Shown here: positions 46,601 through 60,200 of the stretch, piece by piece
Numbering within the stretch: the first letter of the stretch is position 1
Layout: each line of letters opens with the position of its first letter
Assembly (NCBI GenBank): GCA_029204225.1
Contig: CM055102.1
Coordinates: forward strand, 47,152,870-47,216,869
Reading direction: 5' to 3'
Source of the DNA: Diphasiastrum complanatum
Taxonomy: Eukaryota; Streptophyta; Lycopodiopsida; Lycopodiales; Lycopodiaceae
DNA length: 64,000 nucleotides
The notes under the pieces: generated by a model
What the model saw: only the letters and a program-made list of their open reading frames with translations
Databases searched by the model: none
What the model was told of the DNA's origin: nothing
Position numbers and translations under genes: made by a program

Positions 46601-49600
46601 AAAAGTGTTTTTATGGGTTTTGGGGGCTAAGATATGTCATAGAAAGACTAGTACTAAGTAGATATATCCAATTTCTATCTCCAACTTAGTGGCTTTAGTG
46701 CTTATTGTGATAACTTTAAGTCATAAATTAAGAAGATTAAAACTGGAAGAGCTTTGAGAAATTTTTCTGAAACAAAATAGCATTATAGCAGGTACATGAT
46801 TAATGAAAGCAAGACATATGTCACCTAGTATTTGAACTTTAGAATCAAGATTGAAATCAATGGCTTCAATGCTCATGGCTCAGAGTTATGGTTTAAGAAG
46901 ATTGAAGAACTTTTTGAAATTGTTTCAAAACTTTGGACATGGTAGTAGGTACTCAATAACATGTCCATTGTCAACAATCACACTTCTATGTTGGGCCCTA
47001 TGGGACCCCATAAATAGGTGATCATAAACTTGTAGATACTAGATATTGCCTTAATCCATACATATTACAAGACTAAGTTGAAATTTCACAATGCTGAGTG
47101 CTTCAAAGTTGCAAAAACATTTGGTTTTTTTTCAGTCGTTTCGAATGACCGTTTGACGTTTCAAATGTGGCATTTCGAATGCGTTTCATTGTTTGAAACA
47201 CGTTTCAATACAACATTGTTGGAGAGGGACTATCCTCCTATTGTATGGACACCATGTTTGATGCATCGCATAGAAGGCCTTTCTTGGGTTTTCACCATCA
47301 CATCCAGTAGTTGGATACACATGATACTCTAGTACTCAAGATTATTGGTTATGCCTAGTTATCCCGAACTAGGCTAAAAAGGTAACTAATAATCTTATGA
47401 GGACCCAGCACACATATTGTGATGTGTCACGACTATTGGCATGGTGTAGAGTATCAATAGTAATGATTGCAGTATGGGAATATTGTATGCTTGCATGGGT
47501 ACATGCACAGGTAAAGCAAGGGCTATCTCCTCTAGGAGAAACTCGCCCTACTCCCATTTTTGTTGTGAGATTTCATTGCCAAGTTACTCTCTCTACACCT
47601 GCATCCTATCCTTTGGCATGGGGGAGATGCTATTGGAGATTGATCAGTAGCATCTCATGGTTTGGTGGTTTGGCTCCACAGTCATTCCTTTGTGTGTGTC
47701 TTGTAAGGAGGAGCTTGGAGGAGCTTCTCCTTACAATGGTATCAAAGCAAGGCCTATGAAGATCAAAGGAATTGGAGCTATGAAGCATTTCATTGACACT
47801 TTGGTGGAGATCAATCCGTTTTCTGTTGCTGGTGGTGAACAAGCTTCCAAGTGGGTGCTCTCTCAGTATTTCCACTTGCATGTTGCTAAGATGGGTGACT
47901 GTCGATTTTGGCCAGTTTATGATCGTTTTTTGGTAGTTTGCATGTGTATCTCATAACTTATGATACATCTGAATTTCCATCAACTGTGCCTTCGGTTAGG
48001 GGGTCATTAAATGCTGATTTAATGATTGCATGCCGGAAATTTGCAAGATTCACGGTTCTAGGCTATGTTCTAGTAAAAAATTGCTTGTTTTTTAAGATTT
48101 TCGACTAGAAAAAAGGTAGTAAGAGCTATGATCTAGAAAAATCAGAACGTTTTGTGCTTGCATGTAGATAAATTACAGTAGATTGGGCCTGATTGCACTT
48201 GCATGTGGATTAGATCCACAAGATCTTGCCAAAAAAGGTGAAAATGGTCAGAAATTTTTCATTGTTTTGGAAGTTTTTCTCAAGATCCACGTATGAAACT
48301 TTGCATGCATGTTCGCAAGTGTGTATTGAAGCTGTTCAAAAGCTATTACCAGGTTTGGTAGCAATTGATCACGTTTAAGGGCCTCAAAAAGTCAAATTTT
48401 GGTGTATTTTTTGATGATTTTTGAGCAAAGGCAAAACCTCACAATAACTTGGCATAAACATAAGAAGTCATGTCCACCAAGCTTGGAGAAGGCTTAGAGT
48501 ATGTGCCATACCAGTTCAAGAGACTTTTAACCCTGGGAGAAACCTCTGATGACCCCTAGAAATATAGATTTAGGGCACCTTAAGTATTATTTTAGGTCAT
48601 GGAAAACACCACCCTACCTTCAACAATCACGTCGTTACATTTTGTTGCAAGTTCTGTCTGTCACATACGTAGAGGCTACGCCTAATTCTTTTTTTTCATT
48701 CATTGAATAAATAGCCAATTTCGTTATTTCTCTCTCTCTCTTTCTCTCGCTCGGTTGCTCTCTTGTTGCATCAATTCAGTAAAGTATCTGACAAGTGGAA
48801 TTTCTTCCACAAGCCCATACACACAATTACTCATTTGTTTCACCCTATGTGGGTTAGTGGAGATGGCCATATGCACAGACGCCGAGCTTGTGGACTGTTG
48901 GAGGACATACATGCAGATTGTGTATCCAAATCAGTGTTGTCCCCTGTACGTAGAGCCCCGGGGGAGTAGGAGTAGTCTAAGAATCACCAATGAAGATCTG
49001 ACTAGATCCTGTTGCAAAACAATCAAAAGGACACCTGTGGAGCAAAACCACCCATCCAAACCTAGATCCCTCCTGGAGTTTCCTCCTGGACCTAGCCCCC
49101 AAGCCATAGTGAAGAACCTAAGAGAGAGGAGGAGAAACAGGCTCAAGAAACTGAATAGCCAATAGGAGGATGGGCGAGTTTCCAATGGACATATTCTCCT
49201 TATGAAAGAGAGAATATTCCCCCTAGGATCCCCATGCAACCTATATTGAGCTATTAACCTCCTATTCTTGCATTAAAGCAGTCATTCACTATGCATGTGC
49301 TCCTATGTCCAATTATAGGTCTGGGCCCTCATATGATTATTAATTACTTTATAGGCCAAGCCCGGAATGACGAGGCATAACCAATAACCATATACACCTG
49401 GAGTGACCGGCTATCCACGTCAGGAATTATTCCGATTCCCTTATACAGGACATGGACGTAACATTCTTCCCCCCTTAAACCAGTTCTGTCCTCAGAATGA
49501 GTAACTAGGGAAAACCCAATTTGTATGCTTTTAACTCTTCCCATGAATCATTATCCTCAATTTGACCAACCAACCTAAGCAAGCACACAGAGATAGAGCA

Positions 49601-52600
49601 ATTTCTCAATTGTTTGTCTCTGATCCTGAGTACTCATTCAGGGTCCAAAGGGACACTGAGCGATAAATCTTCCAAATGGGCACAATCTTCAATACATCAA
49701 ACTGTCATCATCATATAAACTAAATTTACATGATACACCGGATGAGCAGTCGACCAAACCTGAAGATTATTAAAAGCTAACAGATCAATCATTTAACTTT
49801 CACAATTACCCTGAAAATCAATCTTTACTCTAACTTCAATATCAAATAAGTATTTAGAGATGGGATAGTTCTCAAATTATCTGTCTCTACACTGAAATAC
49901 TATATCGACCTTTAGAAGTACACTAAAAGATAAATTTCCCTATTGGGTTTGATTCTCTCCAATCTAATAACATCACCTTCATGTACCTCAATTTACATGA
50001 ATCACTGGGTGAGTCCTCACCTTACATTGGAAATCAATGTTCAAAAGTTAAAGATCCAAAACAATTATAGTCCAAGACTATCCACAATTACTTGTAGACT
50101 TGTCATAAATGCTTCTTGGTACAAAACTCATCCCACCAAAATCTCTTAGGAGATCCATCAAGATAAAAATGACTTCAACTCAGTCCTGAGTACCCCAAAA
50201 TACTCTCCTGAGATAAGTGCTCTATCCCTAGCATCATATACCAAAAAATAGCAACCATTCAATCTTGATAGACTTAACTGCTCCTAATTAACCGGAGATT
50301 TTAGGCTGAAAAACAGTACACAAGCATTCCTTGACTAGAATCTGTAAAGGTAAGCAAATTCCTCGTAAGTAAACAATTACTTAATGAAAATGCCTGTGAA
50401 ATCCAAACAATCTCAAGTTTGTACACAAATTTAGAGTTCAATTAACAAATCTAAATTTTAACTCCACCAATTGATCAAGAATTACTCATCATCTTAAGAA
50501 TCATCATATTTCCATATAATCATCTAATGACCTTTAAGTATCAATTTATGATCCGTCAATCATAAACATTTAGAGTCTTATGATTCGTCAATCATAATCT
50601 ATCGGATTCTAAACCCATACTTAATCATTTAGAGATATTGGAGTATATGCACAACAAACCACTCAGGAAATATAAAAAACATTTTGAAATCTTTTCTACA
50701 AAGAAAATTACTAGATTCCAAGAATATTCTATCATCTCAATTCTTAACCAGATTATGAGTTCCAAATTCTACAATCAACCTAGTGATTAAAGACCATTAT
50801 AACATTTGTCTTTAATAATAAACTTTATACAATCACCTAGAACCACATCTAGAGATTATATAGTTCTGCTGAATTCCAACTGAATTCAGTGGTTATCCTT
50901 GACATTAGTTAGAGTCTGTCATCCAATATATGTATATGAGCTCACTTGGATATTTCTCCTTCAAGAAATATTCTATATCAAGAATCTTCTATATTCTATG
51001 TACAATTCTCATAAATGAATCCAAATGACTCACTAATCATTCAGGAGTAATCCAATTACTCAAGTCAATTGTAAATGATTCAGAAATCTTAAATGTCTAG
51101 GTGCAGATAGATCTCAATTACACATGTATAGCACCACATTTAGATCTTCTTCCAAACCATAAATAAGTTAATGAATTATCCTATCCACAGAAAGAGACAT
51201 TAATCTGCAAGTAACTGTTCCACACATTACTTGTTCATATGTCTATGCACTCTGACTAGTTTAAGTATACGATATAAACTCAATATATAGAAAACACATA
51301 GTAGATCCACAAGATTAAGATGTACATAAGCAACTTATCCAACTATGTTCCTATACATAAACATAGGCTATAAACTGATAGATATCCACAATCTGCATAT
51401 GTTACTCACATAATTCACTGAGAATCTTGCAACTCAGCTACCAAAAAACTCTATTTCTCATGAGTTAATAACATATCTGGGAAATCTTTGAAGTAAATAA
51501 CTCCACATCACAAGTTTTCCAACCATCTAACTCTTATTAACAAAATTTCTTCTACCAATCAGCCTACAACAGATCTTAGTGTACAAACCAAGATTAGGCT
51601 AATTCATACAGACATCTTTGGACATAGAATTAAGATTAAAGCTTTATTCCACTGATCCAATCCATAACAAAATGGTACTTGGTTACAATTAGTGAATCTT
51701 GATTTGAGCTTTACCATTACTTCCCATATTAATGAATATCTCACAGCTCAATAACCCCAAAACTCCTCTAGTTCCAGATTACTCAAAATAATCACTTAGA
51801 GAGTTTGTCTATTTCAACCTGGATAGTTCTACCTTTGCACACATACAAGATTTTTTTTTCCAAAATCAATGCAACTGGCTGATTCCTCAAAAGACTTATT
51901 CCTATCTTTTCTTCCCCCCTTTTAAAAAAGAAATTCCATAATTTTGATTTAAAAGTTCCCAGGAGACAACGTATAAGATATCAAAGATTCAAAAAAGTCA
52001 GAAATAAGTATCCAATACTATTACAAACAGGACTTTTTCCTCAGTAGAATATCTTATCCCGAATGATAGAAATATTATCTCTCAATAATCAACTATCAAA
52101 TAGAGACTAACGTTAGGGTTCAGGAAACCTACGTTCCGAGCCATATTAAAAAATCTTATATGGAAGTACAATCTCATATAATTATATCAGTCCTTCAGAA
52201 CAGAGTTCTACACTGGAAGGAATTATATGAATCTCAATTCAATTGTCATGTATTAAGAAAGTTCTAAAGAGTAGAGGCCTAATAAAATAGAGAAATAGAT
52301 GTAAGGGCTTCCATATTTTGTAATTAATGAGATACCATTTAGGGATCGATCTATATCTCATAATTGCCAAAATACCCTTAACAAAAACCAATGGACTCTA
52401 TTAGTATTACCATTATAGCAATCACTAACCATCGGTCTACAAATCATTCTACCCAAGAAATCCCTTTTAGAATCATTGATGTCCGATACCACCAGCTTTT
52501 CCTCCACGAATTCTCTGCATCCAGATCTGTTTTGCCCAAAAAGTCAAAAAAGACAATTTGGCTATCCTATACCCAGATATAGGATCAAATTCACAACCAA

Positions 52601-55600
52601 TTCCAGGAGATAATCCTAACAATTGAAATCTCTCATGCTTCTTTAGTGTTACACAAAAAATACCATTTCATATTGTATCCATCATGGACAAACAGAATGT
52701 ATCATCCCAATATAATAGAATGTATCACTAACCCAAAAGAAACATAGATTTCAACAAAACCGAATTTCATACTGTCCTAGATATCCAATATCTATTCCAG
52801 AATCGGTAAAAAGAACTTAATTCTTTTAACAATTTAGAACTCTCTTGGTTGTTACTGTCATTATAGAGGAATACTCTATAACTGAAAAGAATTTAAATTA
52901 CTAGATTCCTGTATGGAACACCTTCTAGTTGCATTACTTTGCAAGATCCAAATCCAATTGCAAAACAGAGATGGTTCCATAAATGGATTATCAGTCTTGC
53001 CACCGCTTTTCCCTTAGAATCTGCGAATTCTCAAAATTATAATTCACACTGGGGAAAAGGAATCTAAATTCCCAGAGGCAGCCTTATTAAATAATTCCCA
53101 ATTTTATTCTCACTTGATACTTCAGGAATTGAATGTAAATTAAATAATTGGATCACTAAGACCAGCAAGCATCTACATATTAGACTTCCACTCTTTCCCC
53201 CCCCTTCCAAAAATGGTTTCGGTTAACAAAACCCCAAATTTGTACTAGGAAAAAGTTCAATTTGGTATCACTAACTTTAGCACAATCACCCTGACAGTTT
53301 TGATTTGTTCATCAAGTGCCGCACTTAATCCTTAGCAAATCCCCTTATAGATCAGCATAGAACTATTCTATTGGATTTATATTATTTTGGTCATTATTGA
53401 TCCCCAGAACAAGAAATGCTCCTCAATTGACAGATTCACAAAATCTTCAACTAAAAGTGAAGCGTACAGTCACATTAACAATCGACTAATTTCAACTTAG
53501 TAAGATTGTTCACTTTACAGGTCATTTCTGTTTGATCAATAACCAAAGAATGGGAACAAATCGAAAACGTCCATGGTTTCTTCAAATTTTACGTAAACTG
53601 GGATTTTCATGTTCCATTCAATATGGACCTAAACTATGAAAATTGACCAAACATCGACTTGACAGTTTCACAATTACCATCTCATATTAGAAGGATTCTG
53701 AAACATCCAGCATGCATCCCACTTGACATGCAGTGATTTCAAAAAAATTTAATTTTTACGTAAATTGCCAAGAAACTGGGATTCACAAAATCAGTTCGAT
53801 TGTGAAAATCGATTAAAATGATCGATTTATCGAATTCACAGGCACTTCACATATCAAAACTTGACATTCACAGATTTTTTCGAAAAAACAAAAAAATTCC
53901 CGTAATTAGCCTAGCCACTAGGAAATCTGCTTTTTGAACTAGAATTGACAAAAATAGCTTCATGCAAAAAATCTTCTGATCAATCTACTGATTATGCATG
54001 CAACATGCATCCATGCATGCTTACAGGTCTATCCATACATTTTCATCAACAGAAAAGCACTACACTGAGTTACAAGCATGCATGCATCAGAACATTTCGA
54101 AAATTTTGCAAATTTTAGTTCAAAAATTGCCAAACTTCCAACAGCCATAACTTTCTCTACAGGACACCAAATTGGTCGCTGTAAAGCACAGTACGGAGGG
54201 AGAGTGGTCTACAAGGCACTTGCCACATCACCCTGCATCCCTGGCTTCACACGTGCGAGCAATAAATGCATGAAAAACAGGTAGGAGGGCGCACTTTTGT
54301 GGAGAGGAATCTTCAAAAAACACATCCCAGCCCAAAAAGCCTTGGATCAGAGGTTACAATCACTCTACTAAGGTTCATTAGAGAGGCATAGAAGCTTCTA
54401 ACAGGTCCAGCAAGCAATCATAAGCTCTAATCATGCAAAAAATGCATTTTTGGCCTCCTTCAACAAGCAAAACTTCAACATGATGGTGTCTAATGCTCAC
54501 CCATACAAATTGAAGGCATGATGGCTCAAAACAGACGCAATCCATCATATCTTTAAGCTTGTAACAAGAACCAACAGGTTCAGACCCCCAATTGAGAGGT
54601 ATTCATGCTCAAAAATCATCAAAAATACACTAATTTTTGGTGTTTTGAGCCCCCTACAATAATGGTAGGAATTTTATGCTAGAGATAGAATGTCGTGTTG
54701 CAAGCTTTTGACCAAAAGCCCTGCTCAGGGACAGCTTCATTACATCTCTGAAAACGTTCACACCAGGTCTTGGCTGAGAATTTTGAGATCTACCCCAAAA
54801 TTAGTCCAAAAAACATCAAAAAACCTTGGTTTTTGACCAATTTTGACCAAAATTTGTGAGAAAAATCCACAAATTCGTGCAATCAGATCCAAATCCCTGT
54901 AAATCCATCGCATGCAAGCACTAAAAGTTTTGATTCTAGTCAAACATGGTTTCTATAGCCCATTTATGGTCCAAAAACCCCAATTTTTGGTCCAAAATCA
55001 CTATCTAAAAAACCTTTTGACTACTCCAACATCATGCAATCATTAGATCCAATCAATAATGACTGTAAACAGCAAGTACAATCTAGAAAACGTACTACAC
55101 CAGTACCTATGATCAATTTCAAGCAAAAAACTTCAATTCTAGGTGAAAAGTCCACTAAAACCATCAAGAAATCCATAGATTTCCACCAAAAAGTATGGAG
55201 AAACCCCATAATTATGATCTTTAGGCTGACAGTACACCAAATTCAGAGAAGCCGCCTACTTGGAGGTCAATTCCACCACCTGGAAGTAACATGCAAGGAG
55301 AAATCCACAAAAACTGAGAAAATACAAGAAGTAGCTCCACCTTCTGATTGGTGCAAATCCATAGCTCTGATACCACTGTAAGAATCACCAAATGAAGATC
55401 TGACTAGATCCTGTTGCAAAACAATCAAAGGGACACCTGTGGAGCAAAACCACCCATCCAAACCTAGATCCCTCCTAGAGTTTCCTCCTGGACCTAGCCC
55501 CCAAGCCATAGTGAAGAACCTAAGAGAGAGGAGGAGAAACAGGCTCAAGAAACTAAATCTCCAATTGGAGGATGGGCGAGTTTCCAATGGACATATTCTC

Positions 55601-57207
55601 CTTATGAGAGAGAGAATATTCCCCCTAGGATCCCCATGCAACCTATATTGAGCTATTAACATCCTATTCTTGTATTAAAGCAGTCATTCACTATGCATGT
55701 GCTCCTATGTCCAATTATAGGTCTGGGCCCTCATATGATTATTAATTACTTTACAGGCCAAGCCCGGAATGACGAGGCATAACCAATAACCATATACACA
55801 TGGAGTGACCGGCTATCCACGTCAGGAATTATTCCGATTCCCTTATACAGGACATGGACGTAACAAGTAGGGTATGCCTAATGGATTTGCATGTTGAGCC
55901 AAAGACAACGGTATCACAGGCAGAGGGAGCAGTGGCCTGTCGAGGCCCTGATAGAACTAGAGGCAACGGTAGAGGTAGAGGCAACGGCAGGGGCAGAGAT
56001 AGAGGTAGAGGTGCAGGGACACAACCACATATACTCAAGGAGGATTTCCTATCTTCCTACTCGTCTACCAATGATAGTAATAAGGAGGAATCCCCATCTA
56101 ATCATGATGCCTTCGAGTCATAGAGATTCAAGGTTCTGTTTTGTGTCACATGACTCTACGAGTCCATTGTCCATCTATCATACTCATGTACATGGCCATT
56201 GGCCCACTCATTGTATATATAAGAGCTTTATCATTTATGACATAAGATTGATTCGTCATTCTCATGAGGCATGTGTGGAATGTGGATCAGTTTCCATGTT
56301 TTTGTACCATATACACATAGCATTGTAGTCTGCACTATGTGATTGCTTTCAAGTTTCAAATTTGGTATGCAGCATGCTGAAGCCTAAATGCTTTGTTCAG
56401 CTAGTGTATGGACTTCAATGTACTCTACTTTGTTCAATTAGCAGTAAGTACTATGCTTTGTAATGTGTTTGGAAGTTTTCTTACATACCTAAATGTTGTT
56501 CTTTCCCATCCCAACACATAGATTTAAAAAAAAAACAAAATAAAATGAAATGTAGCGTTTCGATCCAGACCACTCTTAGATCCTGAAACCGTTTTGGAAT
56601 GCTCTCAAAATGCAGCGTTCTTGAACTCGATGCTTTGTAGCTTGTTCTCTATTGTTCTATAGCATCAAGTTCCATAACATATCCATTTTGACCTACTAAA
56701 AGCAAGTTATTCCATAATCAAACATTGATAATTGTGAATAACTTGTTCTCCTTTGCAACACTCTATTTAAATTTCAAGTGGATCTACACATTTTTGTGTT
56801 TTCAAAGAACTTCGTAGCAATTTAAAGTTCATCCATCATATTTTTTGATCATAAGATCTTGCAACTTGAAGTTTGGTCTGAAGTGGGGAATATTGGGCTT
56901 TATGTGTGAATCTTCCTGTTTATTTTACTTCACAAGTTCATAGCACTGCAGGTTTCATTCATTTGATATTCCTACCCAAAGGTGTTGTGTTTTCAAGTTT
57001 CTACACAAGTTTTTGTAGTTCATCCTTTTCGTACTTTTTAAGAGTTTTTTTTGACAACTTTTGGATAAATTGAGTTTCCTACAATATGATGCTTTTAAGG
57101 CCGTTCATGGTTTCTTGGAAGTCAAGAAACTGTAGAGAGAAACTGAACCATACTGAATCATGTCACTGGACCCATAATGAACCATACTGAAGAGACACGA
57201 CACATGT

Positions 57208-57281
<74 letters not shown>

Positions 57282-60200
57282 CACACTTTCACTCATTCAA
57301 AATTTGACTTCATGTTTTGATGTAATGTAAACTAGTTAAAGTTGAATGAAGTTGCTTCGACTCTTGTTTTGTTATGGTAAGTCTAAATGTTTACTTTTTG
57401 AGTAAATGACTCATTCTAGTTACCATGCTTTTGTACTTGTTGTGATGTTTTTACTTGTTTTGTGAATTGGATACGATGTGAGATTACCAAAAGGCTCTCA
57501 TTGAATTGAACACCTTGCATCACACGTACTTTAAATCCCTTTGCCTAATGTAAAATGTAAATTGGAATTATTAAATCATAAATGGCTAAGTCACCTGCCC
57601 GTTGGACTGACCTCCTAAAAGTAGGGAGGGTTGACTGGTAAACTTGACATGTATCATATGCTCACTGGGACACGTGGTCCAGTGTATGAGTGACACTTGT
57701 TGGATGGTCAACAAGACGTGTCATGCTCAACACGGTCCAATGTATCAGTGACAAGTGTTAGACGATACCTACTAGCTGGCCTATGTGTCAGGGTATCGCC
57801 AAGTGGCAAGTGTCGAATGTGCATGGAGTTTGCCATGTGTCGACGTTAGGACGTGTCAGGGTTAAGGGTGTTGGAGATTAAGCTCACAGTTTCCTCCCTA
57901 GTGTTTCAATTTCATTCAAGACTTTTCTTGCACATTCTTGATCCTTGAATTAATCATTGATCTAGGGTCAAATGCAACCTCCTTAGGTCTATTGTCTGCT
58001 CATTTGATACCTGCAGGAATCATAGTTTTCTGTTTTGCCACTTTGCACTTTTAGTTGTGTTTCTTAACAAACTACTCGAACGCTATCTTTCTGCACTACT
58101 AAATTAAATTCTGAATTGAACTTCATTTTCAAAGTGGACATCAGTAATTTCACATACTGTTTATCCTCTTCGGTGACCGTACTCAAGTCACATAATTCGT
58201 TTGAGTATGCAACTATTTCTAGCGGTCCTTAATGCATGAGCTATGATTCTATTCGGCATTTTCTATCCTATCGTTGACGTCAAGATCGTTCTTGTTGATA
58301 GTCAGTAGCAGCCCACATCGGGGGAGTAAGTCGATAACAACGCTTGAGTATCGAGCCACAGCTTCGACAATCACCCTCCCTACCTTGCTGCTGCCATCGA
58401 CCTGTTTGGCATTACATCTCTTTCTCCTCCCCAAACAAGGGGGTGCTTGAGGGGATATAGTCTGAGCCAAGCATTCCCTATCTTATTCCTATGCAGCTAT
58501 GGTTGGGAGGAGACTTGCAAGCTCTCATGTTTGCTTGTTGATCTACGTACCTTTGCTTGAGATTAATAAAGTGACGAAATTGTTGGGTATTTCTGCATCT
58601 TTACTTAGGTTTTGTGAGCTTGTGTGCTGTTAACATTGCACCATACTTCAGGACGACTCCGATAATTGGTAGATCCCTTCCCACAAGCCCTATGTTGAAA
58701 AATCTCTAAGTAAAGCTCTTGAGACACACTAATAACAAATGTTTTCCATTCCATTAGTTGGCTCAATGTTTAGTTGTTTTTGGTGCAACATTGAAGATAT
58801 TAAAACTATGACACCTTTGTTCCCCTACATGCATAGTACCCACGGTTCTCAGAACCGTGGGGTGAATTGTACCACGGTTCATGAACCATGGTACGGTTCA
58901 TCATGTTAATTAATTAATTAATTTAATTAATTAATGTTTTGGCCTCATTTGAGTAAAAATGAACTTAAAAAAACAATAAAATCAATTAATTAATTATTAA
59001 TTAAACAGTTCACCACGGTTTTGGCCAAATATTTTTGAGAACCGTATGGTTCACTGAACCGTGGTGAACCGTACACGGTTCATTAATTCTATGCCTGCAT
59101 GTCAATGTGCTTGCTCGTAATATCTAGGGAAACATAATGCATCTGATGTTCTCACTAACAGTATACAATGAAAGTATTGAAAGAAGAGGATAATGTAATT
59201 TGCTTGCTTGATATATCCTCTAATGCTTGCTTGGTTGTTTAAGAGCCACACACTCCAAATTTCCCTCTATTACTAAGGATTTTCCTTTTGTCTTTTGTGG
59301 AACATGATGGTCAATGTTGATATATCAATCAATATTTGTTGTAGGGGGAAGTTCAACCAATTGACCAGCTACAAGGGAGTTTACATACTTGTTCGGGATC
59401 AATCTCTCGAGCTATAGTACCTACTCATCATTAAGTTTAATTTACTTAAACTACACCAATGCTTTTGAGAAATATGGACGTTAATTAGTCAAAACCTACT
59501 TCCTATTGGCATGCATGCCCTTCATGTTGGGATGATCATTTGCTAAGGCATCTAGTGCCATAACTCTTAGGCAAAAACCTAGTGTTGTTTCTAGAGGTAA
59601 GAATGTTTTGATAACTGATGACCAAGGGCCAAGGCTATCAAAAGGTCCTTACATTAACATCAAAGAAGTTAGAAGGTTCATCTTTGAGGTATTTAGAGGA
59701 AAATTTTATATTGAATCATCAAGGTGCTTGAAGCAGGGAACTTTGTTCCACCTCACTTTTTAGGAAATGACCCATAGTCTTCATGTGTTAGAAGTTAGAA
59801 CTCTCATTCATTCTTCTTCACATTTCCAGGAACTGTAATCATAACTGCTGAAAAGTTGGGATTGTATTGATGATTATCAGCCAGTGACTGCAGGTTTCAA
59901 TTTCAATAATCAAGAAACTCGCAATGAGTTTCCTAGACATCGAAAATCAAGAGAATCACTTAAAACTGAAAACATACACCTCTTTTTGGCATTCTTTAGG
60001 TGGAATGCCGACATGGAGAGAGAAGCATGTTCTATGACCAATCAATTATACCTTGCGTGATTGTCACACATTTTATGAGACTTTTCATTATAAATGTAAA
60101 CAGCTCAGATCGTATAAAATAAAAGCCAACCTTGCTTGTGCTTGCGTTCCATAGGTAGACACATGTACCAAGTCCCACAGCCAGAATATTATGAGAAGAC

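Larger units (their letters stand above)
48976..55865 (-). mobile_element. Complete non-autonomous LTR retrotransposon (LARD type), TSD AGTAG
   Basis: The 6,890-bp element is bounded by LTRs at 55377-55865 (5') and 48976-49463 (3'). The duplication AGTAG is at 48971-48975 and 55866-55870. On the minus strand a primer-binding site TGGTATCAGAG abuts the 5' LTR (complement of about 55365-55375), and a polypurine tract AAGGGGGGAAGAA abuts the 3' LTR. The 5.9-kb internal region contains no frame longer than about 115 codons and no retrotransposon domain. That fits a large retrotransposon derivative mobilised by another element. By eye the LTRs differ at roughly a dozen positions over 488 bp, so insertion is fairly recent. 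It sits inside the hAT relic within FZR intron 2. Confidence 0.93.
45480..56123 (+). mobile_element. hAT-type transposon relic (BED zinc finger, DUF659) carrying three nested insertions
   Basis: Plus-strand pieces of one transposase are spread over 10.6 kb. They are: a BED-type finger ([20 protein letters not shown], about 45564-45625), a segment near 46025-46135 ([19 protein letters not shown]), the DUF659 core ([20 protein letters not shown], about 46260-46320; [15 protein letters not shown] near 46470-46490), [12 protein letters not shown] (47250-47285), a C-terminal part ([20 protein letters not shown]..., about 48790-48930) and an RG-rich, acidic tail ending in a stop at 56121. Between the pieces lie a MITE (46506-47218), an LTR-element fragment (about 47320-48720) and a full non-autonomous LTR element (48976-55865). 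Frameshifts make the transposase inactive. The outer termini of the hAT element were not found. Confidence 0.75.

Noticed and set aside
48931-55662. Matching frames of about 100-130 residues at 48931-49239 and 55267-55662
   Set aside because: They lie in the two LTRs of the LARD-type element, so identity reflects the repeat and not a duplicated gene.
55829-56328. RG/GR-rich frames suggesting an RNA-binding protein
   Set aside because: The position and order after the hAT C-terminal segment, with the LTR element between, fit the low-complexity tail of the hAT transposase.
58249-58470. A 73-residue minus-strand frame with [20 protein letters not shown]
   Set aside because: No homologue was recognised, no splice context was found, and it lies within FZR intron 2. 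It was judged a chance frame.
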